Shown here: positions 11,396 to 23,699 of the stretch, one piece after another
Position numbering within the stretch: position 1 is the stretch's first letter
How the letters are laid out: each line of letters begins with the position of its first letter
DNA from: Odobenus rosmarus divergens
Lineage: Eukaryota > Chordata > Mammalia > Carnivora > Odobenidae
NCBI RefSeq assembly: GCF_000321225.1
Contig: NW_004451858.1
Location: 1-64,000 of the forward strand
Length of the DNA: 64,000 nucleotides
Direction of reading: 5' to 3'
Notes under the pieces: model-generated
Told to the model about the DNA's origin: nothing
The model's database searches: none
What the model saw: the letters and a program-made list of their open reading frames with translations, nothing else
Program-made: the position numbers and the translations under genes

Positions 11396-11765
11396 TTCAG
11401 GGATGTATTAGTCTGATCAGGCTGCTATAACTAATACCACAGAGTAGGTGGTTTAAACAATGGAAACGTATTTTCTCACTATTTTGGGTACCAGCAGGAT
11501 TAGTGTCTGGTGAGAGCTTCCTCCTTGGGTTGCAGGCAGCTGCTTTTGGTTGTGTCTTCCCATGGCCTTTCCTTAATGATTGTGTGTACATACATATGTA
11601 CACATACACACACACACACAGATCTCTGATACCTCTTTTCATAAGAACACCTAATCCTATTGGATCAGGGGCTTATCCTTATGCTCTCATTTAACTTTAA
11701 TTATGTCCTTAGAGGCCCCATTTCCAAATTCAGCCATACTTAGTGTCCTGATTACCTCAGATGCC
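11396..11765 (-). mobile_element. solo MaLR LTR (MLT1/MST type)
   Basis: Starts TGTATTAGTCTGATCAGGCTGCTATAAC, continues through ACCACAGAGTAGGTGGTTTAAACAATGGAAA and GTGTCTGGTGAGAGCTTCC, then CTAATCCTATTGGATCAGGGGCTTATCC. This is the reverse complement of a MaLR LTR. A TG/CA-rich expansion (11578-11621) interrupts it. No internal viral genes are present, and open frames inside it are non-coding. Confidence 0.75.
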
Positions 11766-11834
11766 TTCACAAAATAGAGATGGGGAGAATGGAAATGGGT
11801 CTTGGTGAAAAAGTTTAACTGCATCATGCCGTTG

Positions 11835-11935
11835 AAGAATCGCAGCAACATTTGTAAGAACCTCTTATGTGTAAATGTCAGACAAGGCATAAAGCATGGT
11901 CCACATCCTCAAAGAGCTTACAGTCTCTCTCTTAT
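11835..11935 (-). repeat. possible L2 fragment
   Basis: AGAACCTCTTATGTGTAAATGTCAGACAAGGCATAAAGCATGGTCCACATCCTCAAAGAGCTTACAGTC resembles the reverse complement of L2 near its 3' end. Diverged, so uncertain. Confidence 0.4.
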
Positions 11936-12349
11936 CCCCTGCAGTATTTAATGCTCAGAGAAGAACTCTAGACTCTCCTGCAAATGGAAGTACAATGGTG
12001 TTATTGTCTTTGTTTTGTTTTGTTTCAGAAGACTCTTTCTTTCTCTGGGCTTAATTTAAACAAAACCACATGAAAATTTGACTCTTTTCTTGGAAGGCCA
12101 ATGTGAGCTGTCCAAGCTCACCAGACAGCACTGGCCTCGTTAGTCTGGCACCAGCTACAGCAAAGAGTAGGCATGGAGTAGTACCCATACATTGTTGTGG
12201 ACTGAGTTTAAGAATGAAGTGTTGACTTTAGACTATACACAAATAGTTCAAACACATCCATGTACAGTTATACCCAGTAAAACATCTCCCTGCTGAATAT
12301 TTTCCTGGTAGGATAGCTCTTAGTGGCTTTTTGGTTTGTGTTTTGTTTT

Positions 12350-14270
12350 TGTGTATGCCTATGTTATTTTCTTGCTTTTCTGTCTAATATTTATTTGTTT
12401 TTAGCTATATCTCTTTCTTTTTCCCCTTAATGGTCTCTCCTGCATCTATTATGCATCTTTAACTTATCTCAGTTATTTACACTAAAAAACATCATGACCC
12501 ATACAAGAACCTTACAAGAGTACACTGCCATTTCCCTCTTCCCAACTTCCGTGCTATTGTTCTCACAAATTTTTGCATATATTAAGAAACCCCACAATAA
12601 GTTGTTATTAATTATCCTTTAGACAGTCAATTATCTTTTAAATAACTCTAAAAATGAAAAAAATACATTTACTCATATATTTACTATCTTTCACATTCTT
12701 CATTTTGTATCGATCCATGTTTCCATCTGGCATTATATATATTTAGCCCAAAGAACTTCCCTTAATGTTTCTTGTAGCACAGGTCTGCTGATGACAAATT
12801 CTCTCAGTTTTTGTTTGTCATATAATGCCTCTATTTTGTCTTTATTTTCAAGGATTTTTCACACAGGATATAGATATTTTTCCTTCAGCATTTCATTTAA
12901 AAAATGTTCCTTTGACTTTTGGTTTCTAAAATTTCTAAACAGAATTAGTATTAATTCTTATCTTCATTTCCCTTTCATAATCTGATTTTATTTCAGTCTG
13001 ATTTCAAGATTTTTTACTTTGTCACTGGTTTTCAGCTACCTGACTGCCATGAACCTTGCTATTTATCCTGAGACTTTTGAGTTTCTTGGGTCAATGCATT
13101 TGTAACTTTTATTATATTTGGAAATTTTATGCCATCATTTCTTGAATTATTTTGCTCTTCCTTCTCTCTCCTTTCTTCCTGGGATTCCAAATATACATAT
13201 GATAAGCTACTTAGTATTGTCCCTCAGGTTTGTCTGTTTTTTAGCCTTTTTTCCTCTGTGCTATTTCTAGATTTTCTATTGTCTTGCCTTCAAGTTTATT
13301 GATCTTTTATTCTGCAGTGTCTAATCTGCTATTAATCCCCTCCAGTGAATCTCTCACTTCAATTATCATGTTTTTCAGTTCTGTGGTTTCAGTTTCTTCC
13401 TTTTAATTGTTTCCATTTCTATCTCCATTATGTTCATGATTTTCCTTTAAATTCTTGAATATATTTAAAATACCATTTTAAATTCCTTATCTGCTAATTA
13501 TATCATCTCTTTTCTGTGTCTGTTTCTATTAACTGATTTTTCTCCAGGTTATGGGCCACTATTCTGCTTCCTCAAGTGTCTAGCAATTTTTATTGGATAC
13601 TGCACATTGTGGCTGTTTTATTGTTGAGTACTTGGATTTTGTGGCCTCTATATAGTGTTGAGCTTTGCTCTGACCGATAGTTAAGTTACTTTCAGGTTAT
13701 CTTTCTCCTTTGGAAGTTTGTTTTTAAGCTACTCTAGGGTGAGTCTAGAGTAGCATTTTGGGGGCTAGTTTTGCCATGCTAATAAGGCCTTACCTGCTGG
13801 AGTCTCTACTGAATGCCCTGCATATGCAACAAAAGTTCTTCACTTGGGCTGTTTTGGAATGTGATTAGCTCCCAGCACTGTGTGAGCTCTGGGGAATGTT
13901 CAGCTTGCAGTCATGGGTGGTTATTTTTGCCCTGATAATGGAGTTTCACTCTGTGCACGTGCAGCTTAGTAGATAGTCAAAGCCTCAAGAAATCGCCTGT
14001 TAGATCTCTCTCGCCCTCTTTTTGTCTCTCACTCTCACTTCCCACCTGTCTCCTCTCTGATACTCTGTTTTGCAAATTCCAGTGCCATGATACTACTTGT
14101 ACTCCAATCTCTGTTTGGTCAGTTCAATAAGCCACTCTTCTCTATCTAGATTCTCCTTCCTTACACTAGTCTGGAAAATGACTGTAGGCAATAAGCTAGG
14201 GTGACCATGGGACTTACTTTGTTCATTTTCTCTTCAATATTTTAGTCCTGTAGTACCTGGTGTTCAGTGT
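12350..14270 (-). mobile_element. old LINE-1 (L1M/HAL1 type), antisense, decayed
   Basis: The plus strand is T-rich. Read on the minus strand it follows old L1: at about 13,380-13,540 an 'AGGAAAATCATGAACATAATGGAGATAGAAATGG...' start of the ORF1 region, then 'CTGGAGGGGATTAATAGCAGATTAGACACTGCAG', and at about 12,780-12,830 the 'CAAAAACTGAGAGAATTTGTCATCAGCAGACCTGTGCTACAAGAA' segment coding the conserved ORF1 C-terminus in living copies. The frame is broken by many stops, so it is a fossil. The part nearest 12,350 corresponds to sequence 3' of ORF1. Confidence 0.8.
13728..13754. repeat. 10-bp perfect inverted repeat
   Basis: GCTACTCTAG (13728-13737) and CTAGAGTAGC (13745-13754) form a 10-bp stem with a 7-base loop. 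It lies inside the old L1 and is probably chance. Confidence 0.7.
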
Positions 14271-14288
14271 CTAAAAATAATTGTTTCA

Positions 14289-14495
14289 GGGTGCCTGGGT
14301 GGCTCAGTCAGTTAAGCGTCCAACTCTCAATTTTGGCTCAGATCATGATCTCAGGGTGGTGAGATTGAGCCCCACGTCAGGCTCCATACTGGGAGATTCT
14401 CTCTCTCTCTCCTTCTCCCTCTGCTCCTGCTTGCACTCTTTCCCTCTCTAAAACATTAATTAATTAATTAATTAATTAATTAATTAAATTAAAAA
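14289..14495 (+). mobile_element. Can-SINE with (ATTA)n tail
   Basis: Head GGTGCCTGGGTGGCTCAGTC, an older-type 'CAACTCTCAATTTTGGCTCAGATCATGATCTC' body, CT-rich segment, then a tail converted to eight or so ATTA/TTAA units (14454-14488). No clear target-site duplication remains, consistent with greater age. Confidence 0.9.
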
Positions 14496-15539
14496 GTTCC
14501 ATAGGTTTTATCTAGTTTTCCAAATGTTTATGACATCAATGAAAGTTGGTTACATCAACATGACCAAGAAGCAAGCCTCCTCTTGATTTTTAATATTAGA
14601 GCTACATAACTTATCTGTGTCTATCACTAGAATGTTTTCTTGGCAAATGTTTATATAGAAGTATTATATCTCCAAAATTCAATACAACATATTGAACAAA
14701 GCAATATGAAGAAAAATCTTGAGTTACATTTCATATACAATTTGTAAAATATGGGTAGCTGTGCTGAAATTCACACCAACTGTCATAAAAAGTGTTGTAT
14801 ACTTCAAATGCTAGAGCTAAGAGAAGCCACGGAATAGCGCAAAAAACAATTGGCTAACAACCTAGTTAATATTTTGGTGATCTGAAACCAGTGTTAACCT
14901 TATGCATATTAACATAGTAGTTTAGTACACGTACATGGGGGCTGTTAGTGTGCTTTTGTTATATTTTAGGATATTAACTAGGAATTTGTATTTCTATGTA
15001 AAGCCATAATTTTCCCCACTTAAAGTATTAGAAAATGGCCATCCGGTGAATGTTGTCAGGCAGATATCTGTTTTTCTGGTTAGGATTCCTTACAGTAAGC
15101 ATGAAATGACCGCATTTTCCAATGGCAAAGGCTTCTTCCAAAGGGAGAATATTCCCAGGGGAGTGCGTGCCAATCCTCAGCAAGGCTCAATTACCATCTA
15201 AACATCTAGAGAATTATTCTTTAGGGTCCAGTTGAACAAAATCATAAAAAGATTATTTGAGAAAATTTGAATCCTGACATTTGAGTCCTGCTGAAAGATG
15301 AGTAATTAAACCATTAAAACAGGCTCACTCTGAGCTCGCTTTAGTAAATGAAAGAAAAAAATTAAGAGAGAACCTGAAACCTTTGGACCTAAAGAAGAGT
15401 TAATAGCAAGAGAAGATTTTGCAATGAGTAATGTAAAATCCTTATCGCAAAGGAGATGACTGTGTATTAGGGTGTTAAACAAAACTTCTGATATATGTAT
15501 TAAAACAGAAAAATCCAGTACTGGGGACTGGCAACTCAA
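14496..15539. other. unique intergenic DNA
   Basis: AT-rich, without recognised repeats or genes. Confidence 0.5.
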
Positions 15540-16330
15540 TATTCACAGAATGATTATTTTTGACAAAAACCCATTGGTTTGAAAGGGTTAAATAAGACCA
15601 AAACCTTTTAAAATACAAGCACCCAATTTACTAATGATTTGTACCTACACGCAAATCAAATTAATTGCACTATTTCTGGAAATATTACAAGTAGAGAGGA
15701 AAATTTCACATTTATCAAAACCATTTAAATCCATTTGAAACCCTTTTTGAGAGGCATTAAAAAGATTTAGCTGTTTAAAGAGTGAGCAGGGCTATTTGGA
15801 CACAATTATTTAAAAGTATTAAAACACACTTCTGGTCTCCCCTTAATTTAGTAGCGTGATGTCCAGGACCTCTCAGATGCAGTGAATCTGTCGTATGTTT
15901 GACATTGGCCTCAGTTGTTTTATTTTAGCAAAGACTCTGGCATCCTAAGAGCCCAGACCACTTTCTCCTTCAAGAAATATATATTATTATGTCTCTAATT
16001 AGAAAGGAATCAAGAAATAAGCTGTCAGCTGAAATTTACAATTACTCATAAAATGCTAAGGGCCACAATGGTTCATTTTAAAATGCTGTCTGCCACTAAC
16101 ATTTCCTTTCCTTTTGCTGCAATCACTTAACAAAGAAAAGCATTTCTGAGCTTCAAAAAATTACATCTAAGAACTCACAGGAATGATGCTCAATGAAGTA
16201 CTTTGCAGGACGGAATCTAATCATTTTGATGGGATTGGGTTTTAGTCTCACCGAGCTTCTGTTTTATAGGCCCCTCAAGACTCTTTGGGGGGAAAATGCA
16301 ACCATTTCCCCAAATTTCAAATGTCCTACT
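15540..16330. other. candidate conserved non-coding block
   Basis: Repeat-free AT-rich DNA with many transcription-factor-like words: CAAATCAAATTAATTGC, CTAATTAGAAAGG, GCTGTCAGCTGAAATTTACAATTAC. It has no open frame of note. It resembles a developmental enhancer in texture only; unlike the 7.1, 19.3, 45.5 and 53.3 kb blocks it is not CpG-rich. Confidence 0.25.
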
Positions 16331-17664
16331 TTAGTGGCATTAATAGACATACATGGGAGAGGCTAGGAGGGGGCAGAGTAGGTGGGTGAAAGAGGCAAGA
16401 GAGGCATTCAGTACAGAGCAGGCGAGTTTAACAGCATGCCTGCCATTTCTGTTAATGGAAATCATGCAGTTATAGCCCCATTCACCCAGTGGACAAGTAC
16501 AGTACCCCAGCTTGTCCTATAACAGCATTTCATTAGAGAACAGCCGCATCCCTCCCTTCTCGACATTAAACACAGGCTGCACTTTGTGAAAAGAAACACC
16601 CAGGGTATCAGACCGGTGACTTGGCTCCAGCTTTGACTTTGTTTCCCTCTAGGTAGAGCCATTTCTGCTGTGTTGTGAGGCGGACACGTACAGGCAGTGG
16701 AGGGCAAGTCTGGACACCCAGATACTGCTCTTCAGAAGAGCAGGCTCAAGATTCTGAGTGGAATTAGCTTTGCCAATTGCCTTATTCCATCTGCTCATAG
16801 CGACCTACACACCATACCCATTAACAGAAAAGCTTCCCGTGATGTTAAAATAAAGGGGCCCAGCAGAGGGGTTTTTTTTAGATGTATGTTTTGAAGTGTA
16901 CATAAATCTGAACAAATCACAGAAACATGCCTAATGCCAGTTACAGAGCTGGCCCTTTGGTGCCTTCGACTTTTCTAAATCTATCATCCTATTGTCAAGA
17001 ATATTTTAAATTTACTTTAAAATAAATGTCTTATGCTTAGCACTACATGGCCCCATAAAAAAGACTGGAGAATTTTTCACGATGCCAGAAGGTTAGGCAG
17101 AGTTCCCACGTCTAACAGATCCTATTCTCTCTCTATCATCCTAATTCTTAAAGTGTAAAAAGGTCCCAGTTTATCCCCTAGACTGCATTCTGATCCAACT
17201 TCATCTTTTTTTTTTTTTTTTCCATCTTCAGAGTAAATTTCTTTGGTGAGATGCTTGTTCCGGCAAACAGGCTGCCTTCTAGTGATACCCCGGACATCTC
17301 TACAGTGTTTCAAGCTGTTACCAATGCTTTCTCATACCCAGCCTTGGTTCTGAGAATTTGTTGCTCTTCAAAATCAGGGGAAGTGTCCCCACTATTTGAA
17401 CTGGGTCAAACACATTGCTGGCAGAGTCGGCCAAGAAATATTGAGCTCCCTTGTTTCCAGCATCTTCTCCACCTTCAAAGAGCCCACATCATGCCCCATG
17501 CAGCCGCTGCCTTATATCCCACCTTGGGATTCTTGTTCCCTTGTTCTGTCCCCAAGCCTCTATGCCCCCTAGTTTCCACTGCTTCCCTAACCCTCATTCT
17601 GCCTCCACCAAAGCTTACTGGCCCCCCCAAAGAATCATGGACTTCCAGGGATGATAAATAAATG
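16331..17664. other. unique intergenic DNA
   Basis: No recognisable transposon. A T18 run followed by CCATCTTCAG (17203-17231) looks like a splice acceptor, and a 136-codon frame follows at 17251-17661. A 95-codon frame occupies the opposite strand and no domain is recognised, so no gene is called. Confidence 0.45.
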
Positions 17665-17790
17665 AGAAGCAATCTCACCCACATTTCCCATTTTACAGAT
17701 AGAAACGGAAGAGAACACTGATGACGTGAGTTGTCCAAGGTCATGGAGCTAGTCAGTAACACAGCTCATCTTGGGAATTCTAACCAATGG
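17665..17790 (-). repeat. MIR
   Basis: CCATTTTACAGATAGAAACGGAAGAGAACACTG...AGTTGTCCAAGGTCATGGAGCTAGTCAGTAACACAGC is the reverse complement of the MIR core and its 3' flank. Confidence 0.78.
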
Positions 17791-18750
17791 TGGGGCCTTC
17801 CCTGTGTCAAGGCTGGATGTTGCCCAGTGGCGAGCCATTCATGTTTCTGTGATAAGCTAGGTGTTTAAATACCAAGCTAGTCAGCATTCTAAAACAAATA
17901 AATGTGTATTTAAACAGCTTTTTTGTGCTCCAACTGAATGAGGGTTGAGTGGAGAAGCTATAGACGCCATGCCTTTCATCTGTGGTCCCCCTCTTCTGGG
18001 CTGTCAGCCACATCCACTGGGACCTCTGCCAACCACAAAGAAAAAAAATCCACTACCAATTCTTTTGTCATGGCGGTCTTCTCCCTTGGGGACAATGTTG
18101 TCATAGATCCTTTGTGTCTTCTACCCTCCAGTTTAACCTCCAAAATTTTTCACCAAATTCCTGGGCAAAGGGAACATAAGCAACTTTCTTATGAGGTGTA
18201 TGGAAGTGCTGAAATACGAAGACATTCAAGGATGGCTGGAAGAAAGGATTCACCCAGGGGAGACTTTCAATGCTGCAGAAGACACAAGGAACTGGAGCAG
18301 AGACCGTGTTGGTGGAGGCTGCAGCACTAGAAGGCATTTGAGTCACTGCCCCAGGTCGCACTCAAAACATTTCTGATCCTCAACAGGTGGTTGGTTGTCC
18401 TGATGAAGCACTACCTCATACTACTTCGCCCAAAGGTGATGACCTCCCTGTCACTGGAAGTGGTCAGGCAGGGATAGGAAAGAGGAACACCTGCCTTGGA
18501 AAGAAGGTGGCACTCCACGACTGCTAAGGTTCTGTGGTTTTATTACGGATTTTTCACACTAATGATTTGGACTATTGCAACTGACATGGGAAGTTGTCCA
18601 CATTATTAGCCAGATCCCACCACAACAGCTGTACACATTTCAACTCTGTGTACTTCCTCATGCCACTGAAGGGGCTATGAATTTTCTGATCTTTTAGTCT
18701 GGCATCCAATTTTACCCTTTTTTTTCTTGTTTCTTCAGAGATCAATGATA
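17791..18750. other. unique intergenic DNA
   Basis: No transposon or gene is recognised. Overlapping frames on both strands near 17938-18376 (up to 130 codons) show no domain and are treated as chance. Confidence 0.45.
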
Positions 18751-18755
18751 ATCTT

Positions 18756-18955
18756 CTTTTGGGGGTGGGAGGATGGGTCAGTCCGGTGATGGGTATTGAA
18801 GAGGGCACATTCGGCATGGAGCACTGGGTGTTATGCACAAACAATGAATCGTGGAACACTACATCAAAAACTAATGATGTAATGTATCGTGATTAACATA
18901 ACAATAAAAAATTTAAAAAAATAAAAAGGGAGTGAGACCGAAAAAAAAAAAAAAA
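18756..18955 (+). mobile_element. 5'-truncated carnivore LINE-1 3' end with double A-tail
   Basis: Begins near TTTGGGGGTGGGAGGATGGGTCAG and runs through GGTGATGGGTATTGAAGAGGGCAC, the GAGCACTGGGTGTTATGCAC block and GATTAACATAACAATAAAAA. The first A-rich tail ends near 18927. GGGAGTGAGACCG (18928-18940) and an A15 run (18941-18955) follow. That second segment could be a short 3' transduction, in which the element read past its own poly(A) site. Flanks AGATCAATGA (18739-18748) and AGAATCAAATGA (18955-18966) may be a decayed target-site duplication. Confidence 0.88.
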
Positions 18956-19319
18956 GAATCAAATGAACACTTTGTAGACCAAGAACTATCAGACTATATG
19001 GTATTTAATTTATTTGGGGGGAAAGAAGTGGGGAAATAAAATAATGTACACATTGACAGGAAAAGTGATCCCTCTGAAAAGTAAGTAGGTTTGCTTTTCA
19101 AATACAAATAATCCAACCATCCCAGCTCCCACGCCAAACACCACCACCGACAAATTAAGAGCCTTCCACCTTCACACTACAAATTCCAAAAACCTCAATA
19201 TTTAGGTGCAGGAAGAGCCATAACTATATAATTTAAGACACAGACACCTGACTTGTAAATACAAATACATATTTTTGAATCCACAGAAACTTATATGTGA
19301 AAAAGAAAATCACACATGG
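18956..19319. other. unique intergenic DNA
   Basis: No repeat or gene seen. Confidence 0.5.
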
Positions 19320-20280
19320 AAACACATTGGCTGCTTCCGAAAACTTGGCCCCGAAAGTTGACTATATTTTGCCATCGGCAGATGTTGTTGTTGTTTTATC
19401 ATTGGAGACGTTGGTATTTTTACACACTTCAGAAAGGATCGCTGAAATCACGAACGCTTTTTAAAACAAACTTAAAGTAATCATTTACATTCAGGGTCCA
19501 AAACAAGGTCCAAGTAGGAGCCCAGCACTTTAATGAGATGTCCGTTTTTTCCCCCCTTCCCTAAACAAATGCAGAATGATGTGTGATTCACTTTTCAAGC
19601 CAGGTCACCTTTAAGAGCCCAGGGATGGTTGTTGCCACCGAATTACTTGCCAGCCCTCACCAGAGACGTCTGCCCGTGCAAAACCTGTGACAAAGGACTG
19701 AAATGACAGCACTCTGACTCACTCCTACATTGTGTTTGTTTAGGAAGGTCCTAGAAATTGTATTTCACCAACCACATTCGCTATCAACACACAATTATCT
19801 GGCTTAATCATGTGGAACAGTGGCAAATTCACCTGGGGCTTAAGAACTAATGACATTCTCGTCTGAGCTGCTTTAGTGAAATGGCCTAGCACCTGAAGCA
19901 GGAACAGCAAGATTGCTCAAGAAAATTTGGTTTTCTGTTTTCATTTCACAGCATAGGGCCTCTGCTCAAATCAACAAACACTCCTGATTAAATAGCTGTG
20001 GTAGTCAACTTCTTCGCACTTGTGTGCGTGGCCCTGAATGTACATCGAGCACCCCAACCTTACAGGAAAAGAATTGTCTGTGACTTGTTGGTGATGCATT
20101 GTCTTTTTGACGGGGGAAATAAGTAAATAAATTGGCATTGAATAATTTGGGTATGATTACAGTTATTAGCGTGGACGACCCCTCTGTGGCTGAAAGCAAC
20201 TCCTACACAGTCGCCCCAACGAGGCGCGAATATGCTCAGGTATATATTTTCATTTCCTCTTGCCATCTGCAGCAAGGGCA
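19320..20280. other. candidate conserved non-coding element (CpG-retaining)
   Basis: Unique, repeat-free sequence with about 25 CpG in ~930 bases by hand count, clustered at 19336-19460, 19630-19680 and 20160-20230. Words such as ACGAACGCTTTTTAAAAC, CCACATTCGCTATC and CAATTATCTGGCTTAATC are typical of enhancer-like DNA. The frames here (20005-20281, minus) are short and overlapping. Conservation is inferred, not tested. Confidence 0.4.
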
Positions 20281-21478
20281 TTAAGATTCTGCTTACTCCT
20301 GAAAAATCCAGCCCCTACCCGCAGCCTTAACCCCCAGTGTGCAAGGGCTTTGTAGAGTCACTGCTGACTCTGCTGCTAAATCCCAAGGAGAGGAGAGGCC
20401 AATTTTCAAAAGCTGGCAGTGGCAAGAAATTGAGTGTTCAGACTTCCAAATGCTTCAAAGAAAGGGTCAGGTGCCGTGTTCCTCCTGGAGGGCTGCAGGA
20501 GAAATGGCCTTCATTTATCAGAATAATGATTTATTTTCATTAGCATGCAAAGGCAGACCAGGATAGCCTGCCAAATTCCTGGTTTCCATCTTGGTGTGTG
20601 TTCCACACCAAATGTCCCTTTTATGTTTATTTTTGTTTTATCCCTCTTGTTAGCAAGGGCCATGGGGCTCGAAGGTGATAAGCAGAATGCTTTCACATTA
20701 GCTAAATCACTTGGTGTCACTGCTAGCTCTGGTGCTGACTTCTTCCTGCATCAGAGCCCAAAAGCCTTCCATTAAGAGAAATACCGGAAGTCCCTAGGTT
20801 TGCCAGCTCTAGATGTAGCTTCTATGTGCCCTGCCTCTAATTCATCTGCCCCTTTCCTCTTTGCTTCCCAACTAACCACTCCTAACTCCCACAAACACCA
20901 CGAGCACCCCTACCCCCCAGTGAATAAGCAGAAATACAGAAACCGGGATAAATGGTACTCAGGGCAGAAGCAATAATAATGATGATGAGCCAAAATATAT
21001 TACAATCTTTCAAAAAAAATAATGATGAGCCAAAAGAATAAATGTTTTAAAAAGCAAATAAAAGAAAGAATTAGCAAGAGTCTGAAGATTTGTCATCATA
21101 CTGACTGTGAATGTTACATTTTTTAAAAAGAGGGGCATTTTATAGCAAAGTCTTTTGGTACTTGACCGACTAAATGTCTTTTGGTTGAGCTCCAAAATCA
21201 ACCTGCCTCATAATAAAATGCCTAATGACACAAATAGTGGTTCTCCAAGGATCCACAGTGGATAAATTCAGCACACAGTTTTCACCCGCCAAGAAAAATA
21301 CATCTGGTTCCTTGGTAGACACCCACCAATGTTACAGCTTGAATTGCTATGAAACAAAATGTAATCAACCTTCATTTGTACAGTCCACATAAAGTTACTG
21401 TACACTCATCACAAATGTGCATGGCTACTAATCATTGGCCAGAAGCAGTAGCTCCTGGATTCATCAGAAAGAGAGCAC
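20281..21478. other. unique intergenic DNA
   Basis: No gene or transposon recognised. A small local duplication, AATAATGATGAGCCAAAA at 21018-21034 beside a longer copy at 20975-20994, is present. Confidence 0.5.
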
Positions 21479-21682
21479 CAGGAGCTCCTGGGTGGCTCAG
21501 TCATTAAGCATCTGCCTTCGGCTCAGGTCATGATCCTAGGGTCCTGGGATGGAGCCCCACATCGGGCTCCCTGCTCAGCAGGCAGTCTGCTTCTCCCTCC
21601 CCCACCCCCCTGCTTGTATTCCCTCTCTCGCTGTCTCTCTCTCTGTCAAATAAATAAATAAAATCTTAAAAAAATAAAATAA
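21479..21682 (+). mobile_element. Can-SINE, full length
   Basis: Head GGAGCTCCTGGGTGGCTCAG, CCTAGGGTCCTGGGATGG inner segment, CT-rich body with a CTGCTCAGCAG palindrome, and a (AAATA)n/A-rich tail. Perfect target-site duplications AAAGAGAGCAC lie at 21468-21478 and 21683-21693. Confidence 0.95.
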
Positions 21683-21693
21683 AAAGAGAGCAC

Positions 21694-22274
21694 AATGCAG
21701 CCCAAATTACAAACAGTAATATTTCGCTTAATAAGTAAGCACTTACATATCAGGCAGTTTACAGATGAGGAATCAGGCCTCAGATAGGAAATACTATCAA
21801 TTTAAAATCAAATACCTATGAGAAGTATGTCTACATCCTGCATTGGGACTTTCTCAAATATTTCTATGAAGGCTCAGAACGAAAATCACTTAGAAAAATT
21901 GAAAACCACACTTCCAAAATAGCACATATCCAAAAGTCCCTCACCTCGGTAATGAGCTCAGTAAAGAGTTTTGTTGTGTGTTTCTTCTAGTTTGAATCTT
22001 CTCCCTAAATCTCTTCTCCACCAGTCCCCCACTACCCACCCACAATGCTGATGTCATTTATCCATCACCCACTGTACAAAAGGGACCTACGGGCTAACAA
22101 GACACAATTCTGCTATGAAGAAGACCGCAATGTGAGTATTGTGATGGGTATAGGGAAATAAAACTAATATGCTTTATAGCTTCTGCTGTAACTATAGAGA
22201 CATACACAAGGGTTTAGGAAGAATTGAGAACAACTGTTTTTTTCTATTGAAAGATTAAAGTGCAGAAACTTTCT

Positions 22275-22309
<35 letters not shown>

Positions 22310-22384
22310 TGATACTTTGCACGGGGTCTTAAATGATCACCAAGAGTTTTGTTTTAGTTCTCAGAGGAAATGGCATTCCAAGTG
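21694..22384. other. unique intergenic DNA with a CA microsatellite
   Basis: No gene seen. The (CA)n tract is listed separately. Confidence 0.5.
22279..22307 (+). repeat. (CA)n microsatellite
   Basis: Fourteen uninterrupted AC units plus a final A. Confidence 0.97.
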
Positions 22385-22740
22385 GAAGAAATAGCATTCA
22401 TTCATTCATCTGTTCATTTATTTGCTCAATGATAGTTAGCAGTGTTCTAGACACTGAAAATAGAATTGTGGGGAAAATGATATGATTCCTGCTCTCCTAA
22501 ACTGGAAGTCTACTGGGGAGACATGAAATTATCCAATAATTACATAGTCACAAATTGTGCTGAGTGACATGAAGAAAAATAGCAACAGCACTTCAGAGCA
22601 GGGCTAGGCCTCTCTGTAAAGGTGACGTGAGCTGCAATGTCAGGGATGAAACTGAGAGAGCTGTGTGCACAATGGGGAGGACACCACAGGCAGAGAAGAA
22701 GACCCCTTCTAAGAGCTGTTCCAGTGACACCTAGACCAGT
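22385..22740 (-). repeat. L2-like ancient LINE remnant
   Basis: ATTCATTCATTCATCTGTTCATTTATTTGCTCAATGATAG...GTTCTAGACACTGAAAATAG...CCTGCTCTCCTAAACTGGAAGTC reads as the reverse complement of the L2 3' region, followed by the usual '...GGAGACATGAAATTATCCAATAATTAC' continuation. Strongly diverged. Confidence 0.6.
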
Positions 22741-23699
22741 TAAATCTGACCATCAGTAAAGAGTCTAGACTTGTGGCCCCAAATGGATGAACTATGTAAA
22801 CAACCCACTTCACAGAATTCTGACTGTACTCTTCTCTCACTACTTCTGTGCTCCATAGAACCCTCTGTGAATTCACTTCTTCCATGCATTTACTTCTAGA
22901 GATAAGCGAAAAAAGAAAAATGGGATTATAAAGTAATATAAGAAAATTGGTGAAGAAAGGTTACCTCCTGAAAGCTATGGCTTTCTCTTGACATTACCAA
23001 AATATTCCTCTCCCTCTCCTACAGTCCTGTGGCAGAAATGGTCTTTCCTCAAAATGAAAATTTTTCACCATCTCCCATAGCAAGTTCAATTATAAGTCCC
23101 ATCTAACCACTCAAACCCACATGAAGTACTTGTCTAAAAAAAAAACAAAAACAAAAACCCTGTTATGTTGCTCCATAATCTACCAGTTTCAAAAACAATC
23201 TCATAATTTCTAGTTAAGTGGGCTAAATTAAAAATACCCAAATTAATTCATTACTAAGTAGAACCCCATTGCTTTCTAACCTTAGAAACATATTTTAAGT
23301 TGCAAAAGGAAAATAGCACTCATGAGCTATATGCTATAAGCTATAAGCTAAGGACTGTCAGGAAATGGTAGGGATAATTTATAGTTGAAAACAAGACGAA
23401 AAGTCCTTGTTTACCAAGTTGGAAAAACCCAAGAGTAAGAATACAGAGAAATCTAGGTACTGCTCAGCTGCTGACCAGCTGTGCTGCTATGTAAAATCCT
23501 CCTAAATTCCCTATTTCTTTTTGCTTCAGACTCTTCATCAAAGTTAGATGGCCCCTGGTCTTCCAAACTACTTGTGCAATGAGAAAATCAAATGAACTGC
23601 CATGGTTTAAAGAAATGCTTTTCAAAAATCATCTAACTAAATCGTCATTATACGGTCCTTCCAAATGAGGTTCCTTAGATCATTAAAAGAGATAACAGA
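22741..23699. other. unique intergenic DNA
   Basis: No gene recognised. Contains an A-rich AAAAAC tract (23136-23157) and a short CTATAAG tandem (23325-23350). Confidence 0.45.

Noticed and set aside
13728..13754. 10-bp perfect inverted repeat as a possible structured RNA
   Set aside because: It lies in a decayed L1, and stems of this length are expected by chance in 64 kb.
17251..17661. 136-codon plus-strand frame after a splice-acceptor-like T-run
   Set aside because: A 95-codon frame runs on the opposite strand of the same DNA, and no domain, Kozak context or repeat of known protein motifs is seen.
17938..18376. Overlapping frames of 60-130 codons on both strands
   Set aside because: Several incompatible frames share the same DNA, the usual sign of chance open frames. 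No recognised motif.
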